Program-made: the position numbers and the translations under genes | Notes under the pieces: model-generated | Database searches by the model: none | What the model was told of the DNA's origin: nothing | Seen by the model: the letters and a program-made list of their open reading frames with translations, nothing else | Shown: one piece after another, positions 37,087 to 45,293 of the stretch | How positions within the stretch are numbered: the stretch's first letter is position 1 | How the letters are laid out: each line of letters begins with the position of its first letter | From: Pseudomonadota bacterium | GTDB taxonomy: Bacteria > Pseudomonadota > Alphaproteobacteria > Sphingomonadales > Sphingomonadaceae | Assembly (NCBI GenBank): GCA_023436615.1 | Contig: JAEZIO010000055.1 | Location: forward strand, 1 to 58,549 | Length of the DNA stretch: 58,549 nucleotides | Direction: 5' to 3'

Positions 37087-38352
37087 CTAGGGAAGCATGA
37101 GCCCGGCGAGCGCGGCACTCATCAGATTGGCGAGCGAGCCTGCCAGAAGCGCGCGGATTCCTAGCCGCGCGATGACGGGCCGCTGGTTGGGCGCGAGCCC
37201 GCCCGTCACTGCCATCTGGATCGCGATCGAACTGAAGTTGGCGAAGCCGCAAAGCGCGAAGGTGACGATCGCTCGGCTGCGCTCGCTCAGCGTGGCGCCG
37301 ATCTGGCCGAGGTCGATGAAGGCGACGAATTCGTTGAGCACGAGCTTGGTGCCGAACAGGCCGCCCGCGGTCCCCGCTTCGGCCCACGGAATGCCGATCA
37401 GGTACATGACCGGGGCGAAGAAATAGCCGACGAGCCGCTGGAAGCTGAGGTCGGGAATTCCGACCATGTTGCCGAGGCCCCCGAGCAGCCCGTTGGCGAG
37501 TGCCACGAGCGCCACGAAAGCGAGCACCATCGCGCCGACCGCGACCGCGAGCTTGACGCCGGTCTGGGCGCCCTGGGCGGCCGCCATGATGATATTGGCC
37601 GGTTGGTCGCCCTCCTCGAAAGTCTCGGCGACGTCGACCTGCTCGTCCTCCGTGACGCCGCCTTCCAGCGGCAGCTCGCCGGGGAGCGGCGGATCGTCCG
37701 GCATGATGATCTTGGCCATCAGGATTCCGCCAGGCGCGGACATGAAGGCGGCGGCGAGGAGGTAGGGCAGGTACTGCGCTCCGAGCAGGCTGGCGTAGGC
37801 CGCAAGGATCGTGCCGGCGACGCCGGCCATTCCGACCGACATGACCGTGAACAGCCGCGACGGCGGCAACGCGGCGAGATACGGCCGGACGACGAGCGGC
37901 GATTCGGACTGGCCGACAAAGATGTTGGCGGCGGCAGAGAGGGATTCGACGCGGCTGATCCCGGTGACCCAGCCGATCGCGCCGCCGACCCAGCGCACGA
38001 TCCGCTGCATGATGCCGAGATAATAGAGGATCGCGACGAGGCTCGCGAAGAAGATGATGACGGGGAGCGCGGCAATCGCGAACGTGTTCGCGAGCGGGTT
38101 CGATGCGCTCGGCCCGAACAGGAACTCGGTACCCTTGTTGGCATAGCCGAGCAGGTTGGCCACGCCGTTGGAAAGTGCATGGATTCCGGCGCGACCCCAG
38201 CTCGTATAAAGGACGAGCCAGGCAATCGCCGCCTGAAGCGCGAACGCGGCCCCTACGACGCGCAGACGAATCGCCCTGCGGTTGGTCGAGAGCACGAAGG
38301 CGATGCCGAGAATCACGGCAATCCCGGCAATGCCGAGCCACTTGCTAGTCAC
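37087..38352 (-). CDS. nupC: Concentrative nucleoside transporter (NupC/CNT family)
   Basis: Inner-membrane symporter that imports nucleosides with H+ or Na+. The 421-residue protein has many hydrophobic helices and the CNT signature regions: VFVGQSESPLVVRPYL (about 143-158), MSVGMAGVAGTILAAYA, MSAPGGILMAKIIMPD and KLVLNEFVAF followed by ALCGFANFSSIAIQ. GTG start at 38352. It sits between genes for nucleoside use, which supports the role. Confidence 0.93.
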   Translation of the reverse strand: MTSKWLGIAGIAVILGIAFVLSTNRRAIRLRVVGAAFALQAAIAWLVLYTSWGRAGIHALSNGVANLLGYANKGTEFLFGPSASNPLANTFAIAALPVIIFFASLVAILYYLGIMQRIVRWVGGAIGWVTGISRVESLSAAANIFVGQSESPLVVRPYLAALPPSRLFTVMSVGMAGVAGTILAAYASLLGAQYLPYLLAAAFMSAPGGILMAKIIMPDDPPLPGELPLEGGVTEDEQVDVAETFEEGDQPANIIMAAAQGAQTGVKLAVAVGAMVLAFVALVALANGLLGGLGNMVGIPDLSFQRLVGYFFAPVMYLIGIPWAEAGTAGGLFGTKLVLNEFVAFIDLGQIGATLSERSRAIVTFALCGFANFSSIAIQMAVTGGLAPNQRPVIARLGIRALLAGSLANLMSAALAGLMLP

Positions 38353-38384
38353 TTGTCTCGCCCCTCCCCCGAACGATCAGACGC

Positions 38385-38963
38385 TTACCAGACCATGCCT
38401 TGCGTAGCGGCTACGGCAGCTTCGTCCAGCAGTTCCAGCGCGTGCTCCGGCGTTTCCGCGACGAGCAGCTGCTTGCGGCGACGCTTGGACAGGAAGCCGC
38501 TCGCGGTTGCGTGGTCGATGAATTCGATCATGCCGTCCCAGAAGCCTTCGACGTTGAGCAGGCAGAATGGCTTGCAATGGTAGCCGAGCGCGTTCCAGCT
38601 CCACGCTTCGAACAATTCGTCGAGCGTTCCGACGCCGCCCGGAAGCGCGAGGAAGGCATCGGCGAGCTCGGTCATCTTGGCCTTGCGCTCGTGCATGGTC
38701 TGCACGCAGAAAAGCTGCGTCAGCCGTGGGTGCGCGACCTCGATATCGACAAGCGCCTGCGGGATGACGCCATAGACCTTGCCGCCGAGGTCGAGGACTT
38801 CGTCGGCGATCAGTCCCATGAGGCCGAGGCGCCCACCGCCATAGACCAGATCGACGCCGGAGGACGTCATTGCTCTGGCGGTCGTGAGTGCGGCGTCGCC
38901 GAACACCGGATCGCTCCCGGATGAAGATCCGCAATAGACGGCGACGCTTCGAAGGTTCCTCAC
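38385..38963 (-). CDS. LOG-family nucleoside 5'-monophosphate phosphoribohydrolase
   Basis: LOG proteins split AMP or N6-modified AMP into base and ribose-5-phosphate. The 192 residues contain the family motifs LVYGGGRLGLMG (about 40-51), MHERKAKM and PGGVGTLDELFE (about 109-120). Its GTG start overlaps the adenosine kinase stop (GTGA). The activity is similar to AMP nucleosidase, also in this region, but preference for cytokinin-type nucleotides is possible. Confidence 0.9.
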   Translation of the reverse strand: MRNLRSVAVYCGSSSGSDPVFGDAALTTARAMTSSGVDLVYGGGRLGLMGLIADEVLDLGGKVYGVIPQALVDIEVAHPRLTQLFCVQTMHERKAKMTELADAFLALPGGVGTLDELFEAWSWNALGYHCKPFCLLNVEGFWDGMIEFIDHATASGFLSKRRRKQLLVAETPEHALELLDEAAVAATQGMVW

Positions 38964-39946
38964 AGGCTCACGACCTCGCGAAGGTCGGCTTCGGGACGCG
39001 CGCCGAAGTGCGAGATGACTTCGGCTGCGGCCTGCGCGCCGGCGTTCAGCGAGCGCTCGAGGCCGTGGCCCCTGCAGCGGGCCGCAAGGAAGCCGGCGGC
39101 GAACAGGTCGCCGGCGCCGGTGGTGTCGACGACGCGCTCAACGGGCGTAGCGGACACTTCCACGCGCTTGCCCGATTCCACGGCCACCGCGCCCGCCTCG
39201 CCGCGGGTCACGACGAGCGTGCCGACCTTGCGCTCCAGCCCATCGATGCAATCGCCGAGGGCGCCGCAGCCGGTGAGGTGGCGCATTTCGTTCTCGTTGG
39301 CGAACAGGACGTCGACGAATCCTGCGTCGATCATGCCCATCACGCCATCGCGCCGCCCCTCGATGCACAGGCTCTCCGACAAAGTGAAGGCGACGCTCCG
39401 GCCCGCGGAATGCGCGATTCGCGCCGCGTCTAGCATGGCCGCGCGCGGGCGTTCGGGGCCCCACAAATAGCCTTCGAGGAAGATCACCGACGCACCGCGG
39501 ATCAACTCGGCGTCGAGCGCCTGGCTGGTCAGCTCGTGGCTCGCGCCCGGGCAGGTGTTCATCGTGCGCTGGCCGTCGGGCGTCACCAGGATGAGGCAGC
39601 GGCCCGTCGGCGGCGGTCCGGAAATTCGCGGCGTCGCGAAATGCACGCCGAGGGCATGCATGTCGTGGGCGAAGATCTCGCCGAGCTGGTCGTCCGCAAT
39701 CTGGCCGATGAACCCGGCGCTGCCGCCCAGCGAAGCGATCCCGGCCATGCTGTTGGCCGCGGACCCCCCGCTGATCTCGCGGGCGCTTCCCATGGCGGCG
39801 TAGAGGTCGTCCGCTTGCTCGCTGGTGAGCAGGCTCATGCCGCCCTTGGCGAGGCCACGCTCCTCGATGAAAGCGTCGTCGCAGGTCGCGATCACGTCGA
39901 CGATCGCGTCGCCGATCGCAAGCACGTCAAGCTGGGGTGATGTCAC
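38960..39946 (-). CDS. PfkB-family adenosine kinase
   Basis: The 328-residue protein has the two PfkB signatures: GGSAANSMAGIASLGG (about 60-75) and the C-terminal DTTGAGDLFAAGFL with the catalytic Asp. FANENEMRHLTG is the usual mid-domain motif. Overall pattern (LAIGDAIVDVI start, NEHE-like region) is that of the bacterial adenosine kinase-like group. It probably makes AMP from adenosine, feeding the LOG protein and Amn. GTG start at 39946. Confidence 0.85.
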   Translation of the reverse strand: MTSPQLDVLAIGDAIVDVIATCDDAFIEERGLAKGGMSLLTSEQADDLYAAMGSAREISGGSAANSMAGIASLGGSAGFIGQIADDQLGEIFAHDMHALGVHFATPRISGPPPTGRCLILVTPDGQRTMNTCPGASHELTSQALDAELIRGASVIFLEGYLWGPERPRAAMLDAARIAHSAGRSVAFTLSESLCIEGRRDGVMGMIDAGFVDVLFANENEMRHLTGCGALGDCIDGLERKVGTLVVTRGEAGAVAVESGKRVEVSATPVERVVDTTGAGDLFAAGFLAARCRGHGLERSLNAGAQAAAEVISHFGARPEADLREVVSL

Positions 39947-40027
39947 CGGCGCTCGCTAGCCGCGCCGCGCGCTAACCGTCAACGGCAGTGCTTGCGCGCC
40001 GCTTCAAAGCCGCTACGCCTTTCGCCC

Positions 40028-40684
40028 ATGGCGGCAAATCCAACGCAAAACCCTTCACCGGCAATCGCCCGATCCTTGTTCTTCCTCTCCATTTTCTACG
40101 GGGGGATGGTGTGCATCGCGGGCGTGCTGGGCAACAAGCAGGTCGCGCTCGGACCGCTCGCGGTCGAAGCCGGGATTTTCGCCTTCCTGCTGCTGGTGGT
40201 GACCTCGAGCTCCGTTGCGGAGCTCCACGGTCGCTCAACCGCCAACAGGCTGGTGCTCGTCGGCTTCGTTCCCTTGCTGGCATCGCTGCTCCTGACCATC
40301 CTCGTGCTCGCGCTTCCGGCATCGCCCCACATGGACGCGGGGCGCCTGTCGGCCTTCGAGACGATGATGAGCGGCACTCCGCGAATCTGGCTCGGCGGAA
40401 TCCTCGCCTACGGGGTGTCGACGCTTCTCAACGTGACGATCTTCAGCCGTCTCAAGCAGCGCGAAGGCGCCGGCCTGCTGTGGTTTCGCGCCGGCATCGC
40501 GAGCGTGCTGAGCCAGGTGGTCGACACCCTCATTTTCATCACCGTCGCTTTCTACGGCGTGTTCCCGATCGCCGAGCTCATCCTGGGGCAGATGCTTGCG
40601 AAGGTCGTGCTGTCGGCGCTGCTGGTGCCACCCCTGGTTCATGCCTTCGTGGCGCTCGGCCGGAGGCTCGACTCCAAAAGCTGA
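40028..40684 (+). CDS. yhhQ: Queuosine precursor transporter, YhhQ/VUT family
   Basis: Inner-membrane protein thought to import preQ0/preQ1, precursors of the tRNA base queuosine. The 218-residue product has about six helices and family-like stretches (VLGNKQVALGPLAVEAGIFAF, ending helix LILGQMLAKVVLSALLVPP). Assignment rests on the general pattern and size. ATG 40028 follows without a visible ribosome site. It is divergent from adenosine kinase (81 bases). Confidence 0.82.
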   Translation: MAANPTQNPSPAIARSLFFLSIFYGGMVCIAGVLGNKQVALGPLAVEAGIFAFLLLVVTSSSVAELHGRSTANRLVLVGFVPLLASLLLTILVLALPASPHMDAGRLSAFETMMSGTPRIWLGGILAYGVSTLLNVTIFSRLKQREGAGLLWFRAGIASVLSQVVDTLIFITVAFYGVFPIAELILGQMLAKVVLSALLVPPLVHAFVALGRRLDSKS

Positions 40685-40735
40685 CGGCTGTGATGATTTC
40701 GCAACACAAATAGCGATTTAGCGGCTTTCGAGCCG

Positions 40736-40763
40736 TTGTCATCCAACCGTAGCACGGTCTAAT
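40736..40763 (+). promoter_or_regulatory. Promoter of the TonB-dependent receptor gene
   Basis: TTGTCA (40736-40741), 16 bases, TCTAAT (40758-40763). Both boxes match 5 of 6 consensus bases. It leaves an mRNA leader of about 57 bases ending in the GGGGGA ribosome site before the ATG at 40827. A small UUCG-loop hairpin (CGGCT/AGCCG, 40722-40735) lies just upstream. Confidence 0.6.
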
Positions 40764-40826
40764 TAGCGGCGGGGACCATCGGACGACTCGCCCGACCTTC
40801 CACATCGTCGCATCCGCGGGGGAACA

Positions 40827-43472
40827 ATGAACAAGAGACTATTGCTCAGCAGCTGCGCGCTGCTGGTCATGCCGACTGCAGGCTACACCCAGTCGACCGG
40901 CACCACCGATATCGAGAACACGATCGTCGTCACCGGCTCGCGCACCCGCGATGTCGGCGGGGTCGAGACGCCCGATACGCCCAAGGCGAAGCAGGTGCTG
41001 ACCAAGGAGATCATCGAGCGGCAGACCGCCGGCCAGACGATCCTGGACACGATCAACCTCATCCCCGGCGTCAGCTTCCAGAACAACGACGCTTACGGTT
41101 CGGCCGGCGGAACGCTCACCATCCGCGGCTTCTCGGCGGATCGCGTCAGCCTGACGTTTGACGGCATCCAGCTCAACGACAGCGGCAACTACGCGATCTA
41201 CTCGAACCAGCAGCTCGACCCCGAGCTGATCGAGCAGGTCAGCGTCAACCTCGGCTCGACCGACGTCGACTCGCCGACCGCGTCGGCGACCGGCGGCACG
41301 GTGCAACTGCGGTCGATCACTCCGACGACCGTTCCCGGTGCGCGCCTTTCCTTGTCGCGCGGCGATTTCAACTTCCGGCGCGCCTTCGGCCTGGTCAACA
41401 CCGGCGAGTTCGGCCCGTTCGGAACGCGCGCGTGGGTCTCGGCTTCGCTCGCGAAGAACCGAATCCCGTTCAACAATTACGGCAAGATCAACAAGCAGCA
41501 GTATAACGCCAAGATCTGGCAGCCGATCGGCGCCAACGGCGACTTCGTTTCGCTTGCCGGCCACTACAACCAGAACCGCAACAACTTCTTCGGCTCCGTC
41601 ACGCTTCGCAACGACCGCGACGTGCCCGCCGGTTTCCCGCAGAGCCGCGAAGACCGTTTCTACAACATCCTCTACACCTGCGCGGTAGACACTCCGGAGG
41701 CCGGAGTCGCCGACGTCACCAATGCGTGCGGCACCGAGTTCGACCGTCGCTACAATCCGTCGAACACGGGCAACATCCGCGGACAGTCGCGCTTCACGAT
41801 CATGGACGGTGTCGTCCTGACGGTCGACCCGAGCCTGCAGATCGTGAAGGCGAACGGCGGCGGCACGGTCATCGGCGAGGAAGGCCTTCGCGACATCAAC
41901 CCGGGCGACCCGCCGGGATCCGAAGGCTCGACCGCGACGACCGCGCAGTGCCGTCTCGGCAACACGGCGTTCCGCACCTGCGTCGCCGGCTTCTACGGCG
42001 GCCGTCCGTACTTCGGGCGTGACATCAACGGCGACGGCGACGTTCTCGACCAGGTCACGGTCCTGTCGCCCAGCCAGACGCGCACGTTCCGTCCGGGCGT
42101 GATCGCGAACCTGCGGTGGAACATCAATCCGAACCACATCTTCCGCGTCAGCTACACGCTGGACCATGCGCGCCATCGCCAGACCGGCGAAGTCGGGCTG
42201 CTCCAGTTCAACGGCGAACCGGTGGATGTCTTCCCGGCCAACGACCCGCAGCTCGATGTCACCAACACCGTGCTGCAGAAGCGCGACCGCAAGTCGTACG
42301 CGATCCTGAACCGCTTTGCCGCCGACTATAACGGCATCTTCGGCAAGCTCAGGGTCAACGTCGGCCTCGGCGCCCCGTTCTTCGTGCGCAAGCTGCAGAA
42401 TTTCTGCTTCACGTCGAGCGCTTCGGGCTTCGTCGAGTGCACGGGCCAGGATCCTGCCCGCGATGCGCAGCTCGCGGCGCTCAATCCCCAGATCGTCGAC
42501 CCGGCAACGGGCCGCGTCATCAGCGGCTGGTCGCCGCCTCAGGAGCGGACGTTCAAATACAACAAGCTGCTTCCGAACGCCGGCTTCGTTTATGACGTGA
42601 CCAGCGCGATCAGCGCTTTCGCGAGCTATTCGAAGGGACTGTCGGTGCCGAGCACGGACAACCTCTACAATAGCTTCTTCTTCCCGCTCAGCGCGGAACA
42701 GGCCAAGCCCAAGCCGGAGACGACCGACAGCTTCGACGGCGGACTTCGCTACACGACCGGGCGCATCCAGGCGCAGCTCGCCGGCTGGTTGACGAAGTAC
42801 CAGAATCGGCAGGCATCGGCCTACGATCCGGAGCTTGAGCGGTCGGTGTTCCGGAACCTCGGGGACGTCGACAAGTGGGGCTTCGACGGCTCGTTCGCTT
42901 ATGAGCCGATCAAGCGCGTCACGCTCTACGCGTTCGGTTCGTGGATGAAGTCCAAGATCAAGGACAACATCCAGATCGGCGCCCTGCCGGCCGGAATCAC
43001 GAGCTGCGACAATCCGCTGGCTCCGATCACCGCTTGCGCGTTCACCGCGGGCAATCGCGAGTCCGGCTCGCCGAAGTACACCTATGGCTTGTCGGCCGTC
43101 GGTGGCATCGGACCGGTCGATCTCGGCATCACCGCCAAGCGCACGGGCCCGCGCTACGTGTTCGACACCAACGTTCCGGTGTTCACCGGCTCGACGACGG
43201 GCGCGCGCACGGAAATCTATCCGGCGCAGGTCCCGGCTTACTGGCTGGTCAACCTCGACGGCCGCGTGAACCTCGCGTTCCTCGGCCAGACCATGGCGAA
43301 GAGCTTCCTGCAGCTGAACGTCTACAACCTCTTCGACGAGGTTTATGTCGGCGGCTTCGGTGGCGGCCTCAACCAGGCGTTCAACACGGCCGGTACGCAA
43401 TACGGCAACCCGCCGTTCGTCCAGATCGGCGCGCCGCGGACCTTCTCCGCGACGCTGAACCTCGCCTTCTAA
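40827..43472 (+). CDS. TonB-dependent outer-membrane receptor
   Basis: Energised outer-membrane transporter for a scarce ligand. The 881-residue product has a signal peptide (1-22), a TonB-box-like NTIVVTGSR (about 32-40), a plug domain (about 50-165; IRGFSADRVSLTFDGIQLND) and a beta-barrel ending in the aromatic ATLNLAF typical of outer-membrane insertion. Residues 399-408 (DINGDGDVLD) form an acidic loop, probably extracellular; I recall similar motifs in other sphingomonad receptors. The ligand is unknown. It is a single gene with its own promoter and a strong terminator, convergent with the oxidase operon. Confidence 0.93.
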   Translation: MNKRLLLSSCALLVMPTAGYTQSTGTTDIENTIVVTGSRTRDVGGVETPDTPKAKQVLTKEIIERQTAGQTILDTINLIPGVSFQNNDAYGSAGGTLTIRGFSADRVSLTFDGIQLNDSGNYAIYSNQQLDPELIEQVSVNLGSTDVDSPTASATGGTVQLRSITPTTVPGARLSLSRGDFNFRRAFGLVNTGEFGPFGTRAWVSASLAKNRIPFNNYGKINKQQYNAKIWQPIGANGDFVSLAGHYNQNRNNFFGSVTLRNDRDVPAGFPQSREDRFYNILYTCAVDTPEAGVADVTNACGTEFDRRYNPSNTGNIRGQSRFTIMDGVVLTVDPSLQIVKANGGGTVIGEEGLRDINPGDPPGSEGSTATTAQCRLGNTAFRTCVAGFYGGRPYFGRDINGDGDVLDQVTVLSPSQTRTFRPGVIANLRWNINPNHIFRVSYTLDHARHRQTGEVGLLQFNGEPVDVFPANDPQLDVTNTVLQKRDRKSYAILNRFAADYNGIFGKLRVNVGLGAPFFVRKLQNFCFTSSASGFVECTGQDPARDAQLAALNPQIVDPATGRVISGWSPPQERTFKYNKLLPNAGFVYDVTSAISAFASYSKGLSVPSTDNLYNSFFFPLSAEQAKPKPETTDSFDGGLRYTTGRIQAQLAGWLTKYQNRQASAYDPELERSVFRNLGDVDKWGFDGSFAYEPIKRVTLYAFGSWMKSKIKDNIQIGALPAGITSCDNPLAPITACAFTAGNRESGSPKYTYGLSAVGGIGPVDLGITAKRTGPRYVFDTNVPVFTGSTTGARTEIYPAQVPAYWLVNLDGRVNLAFLGQTMAKSFLQLNVYNLFDEVYVGGFGGGLNQAFNTAGTQYGNPPFVQIGAPRTFSATLNLAF

Positions 43473-43496
43473 GCCAAGGCAGTACCGTCGACTTGG

Positions 43497-43533
43497 AAGG
43501 GCGCTCGCGGCGACGCGGGCGCCCTTTCTTTTT
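43497..43533 (+). terminator. Rho-independent terminator after the TonB receptor gene
   Basis: AAGGGCGCTCGC, loop GGCGAC, GCGGGCGCCCTT, then TCTTTTT. The 12-base-pair stem with one G-T pair and a T-run starts 25 bases after the stop codon. Confidence 0.92.
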
Positions 43534-43571
43534 GGCGCTGAACCGTCGGCGACGGGCTGCGTTTAGCGATC

Positions 43572-43685
43572 ATGAGCTCGCAGCCTGGAAAGATCGAATG
43601 GCCGTGGTGGTCAACATGGGCCTTCGTAGCGGTGATACTGACGAGCATCGTCACCGTTGCCGCGACGATCAACGATATCTTGTAG
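43572..43685 (+). CDS. Possible 37-residue single-helix membrane peptide
   Basis: ATG at 43572 opens a frame reading MSSQPGKIEWPWWSTWAF, followed by a hydrophobic stretch (VAVILTSIVTVAATI) and NDIL, stop at 43683-43685. It is polar at the N-terminus, aromatic at the membrane interface and has one transmembrane helix. No ribosome site is evident, and the frame lies between the receptor terminator and the end of the oxidase operon. Small single-helix subunits often accompany haem-copper oxidases, but this one points the other way. Reality is uncertain. Confidence 0.35.
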   Translation: MSSQPGKIEWPWWSTWAFVAVILTSIVTVAATINDIL

Positions 43686-43691
43686 GGCTCG

Positions 43692-44108
43692 TCACTCCGC
43701 TCGGGTGAAGAGGAAGGCGCTGATGTCGCGCGCGTCGCGTGCGCTCACGTGCAGGTCCGGCATGTCGCTTCCAGGCGTCACCTTCTGCGGGTCGCGGATC
43801 CAGCGCTGAAGGTTGTCGGGCTTGTTGGGAAGCTTGCCCGCAAGCACCGCGCGCACGGCGATTCCGTCGAGCGGCGGCCCGACCATTCCCGTCGCCATCC
43901 GCACATGCTTGAGCCCGTGACAGCTCCCGCAGCCGTACTGGATGAACATGGCCTCGCCGCGGCCGGGATCACCGCCGGTTGCAGCGGCGGCGTGAGCCCA
44001 CATGTCGTCGCGATCGTCGATCGCATCATATGCGATTCCCGCAAGCACTGCGCCGGCGACCACCAGCGCAATGAGTCCGGCAGCCCTCCTAGCCCGCACG
44101 TAGCGCAT
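43692..44108 (-). CDS. Membrane-anchored cytochrome c
   Basis: The 138-residue protein has an N-terminal helix (AAGLIALVVAGAVLAGIAY, about 9-27) that looks like an uncleaved anchor, then a class I cytochrome c domain with haem motif CGSCH (about 60-64) and the distal Met in GSDMPDLHV. It is the last of eight coupled genes; its start overlaps ctaG by 20 bases. It may carry electrons from the quinoprotein or the first cytochrome to the oxidase. Confidence 0.9.
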   Translation of the reverse strand: MRYVRARRAAGLIALVVAGAVLAGIAYDAIDDRDDMWAHAAAATGGDPGRGEAMFIQYGCGSCHGLKHVRMATGMVGPPLDGIAVRAVLAGKLPNKPDNLQRWIRDPQKVTPGSDMPDLHVSARDARDISAFLFTRAE

Positions 44109-44970
44109 GGCGCTCCTCGCTCGTGCTCAGCCAGCGATAGAGAAGGGCGATGGCTGCCGCGCCGTGGACGAGCCCGCCGGGAATCCACATCAGCAGGCCG
44201 GCGAGCTGCTGGTCCGTCGTCGGGTCGAGGCCGATCCCCGACACTCCCATCGCTGCATAGGCGGAATACCATGGGCTTTCGGACAGCGACATAAGGGCGC
44301 CGAGCGCGCCTTCGACCAGCGAGGTCAGGAACAGGCAGGCCGCCGACAGCAGATAACCTCCGCGCCTCGGGCTCAGCATCGCCACCCAGAACAGCAGCGA
44401 GCCGGCGATGAAGCTGATGTGCTGCGCGGCGTGCCAGCCGGGACTCTCGAGCGCGCGGTCGAACAGCGCCGGCGCATGCCACAACCACATCACGGCGGCC
44501 TGGATGACGGTTGCCGTCACCGGTTCCGTCAGCATCCGCCAAAGGGCCGTCAGCGGCGCTTTCCAGCTTCCGCCGAGGGTCTTGCGGAGCGTGGCGGGTA
44601 GCCCCCAGGCGAGAACGCCGCCCGCATGCGAAGCGGCGAGGAGGAATGTCGCGACAAGCATGATCAGCTCGTGCTCGACCATGTGCAGCGTGAAGCTGCG
44701 TTCGCCGCCCTCGTGCAGCGGGCTGATCAGCGAAAGCGCGAGCACCAGCCAGCCGACAACGAACAGCCACGGCCGTGGCCGGGCGATGTTCGATCGCCTT
44801 GCGAGCCGTCGCTGGCCAACGACAAAGATCAGCAGCGCAAGCGCGAGGGGAATTGTCACCCACGGGCCGAGGGTCCAGCCGGGAGGTCCGTGCTCTTGCC
44901 CCGCGTGCGCAACGGCTGCACCGGGAGCAACGATCAGCACCGCGGCGAACAGGCGTTTCACTGGAAGCAT
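44089..44970 (-). CDS. ctaG: Cytochrome c oxidase assembly protein, caa3_CtaG family
   Basis: Multi-helix inner-membrane protein needed to make active caa3-type oxidase, probably in copper insertion. The 293-residue product has a signal or first helix (MLPVKRLFAAVLIVAPGAAVAHA), then about seven helices with family His motifs: LHMVEHELIMLVA, MWLWHAPALFD, WHAAQHISF and WIPGGLVHGAAA. The ATG at 44970 is chosen for this N-terminus; it overlaps the preceding gene by 13 bases. Confidence 0.9.
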   Translation of the reverse strand: MLPVKRLFAAVLIVAPGAAVAHAGQEHGPPGWTLGPWVTIPLALALLIFVVGQRRLARRSNIARPRPWLFVVGWLVLALSLISPLHEGGERSFTLHMVEHELIMLVATFLLAASHAGGVLAWGLPATLRKTLGGSWKAPLTALWRMLTEPVTATVIQAAVMWLWHAPALFDRALESPGWHAAQHISFIAGSLLFWVAMLSPRRGGYLLSAACLFLTSLVEGALGALMSLSESPWYSAYAAMGVSGIGLDPTTDQQLAGLLMWIPGGLVHGAAAIALLYRWLSTSEERHALRAG

Positions 44971-45293
44971 GGCGGGAGCATCAGCGACGCGATCACCGGC
45001 AGCAGGATCGCCATCATGAACAAGGCGGCCAAGCCAACCGACACGATCGCCACGACCTTGCGCGCCGGAGTCTCCGAGTCGGCCTTCACCACCCGCCACG
45101 ATTCGAGACCGCCGAGGATGACGAGCAGCAGGCTAAGCGCCGATACGATGAGCAGGGGCAGGGGGCTTATGGCGGCGCAATTGTTGAACGTTCCTTGCGA
45201 CCCGAACTGGTGCGCGAGCACTCCGCCGACGATCGCGGCGACCAGGCCGGCCCAGGGCATGAACACGACGCGCATTTCCTCCGCCCGCTTCAT
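44958..45293 (-). CDS. Three-helix membrane protein of the oxidase operon, function unknown
   Basis: The 111-residue protein has hydrophobic helices at about 13-28, 45-62 and 79-106, and two cysteines (NNCAA, PPCF). I do not recognise a family. The start ATGA overlaps the subunit III stop and the end overlaps ctaG, so it is made together with the oxidase. Its size and place suggest a small accessory subunit in the position of subunit IV, or an assembly factor. Confidence 0.8.
   Translation of the reverse strand: MKRAEEMRVVFMPWAGLVAAIVGGVLAHQFGSQGTFNNCAAISPLPLLIVSALSLLLVILGGLESWRVVKADSETPARKVVAIVSVGLAALFMMAILLPVIASLMLPPCFQ

Noticed and set aside
40839..43400. 853-codon open frame antisense to the TonB receptor
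   Set aside because: High-GC codon bias opens frames opposite real genes; the product is Arg/Val/Asp-rich with no domain, whereas the plus-strand receptor is unmistakable.
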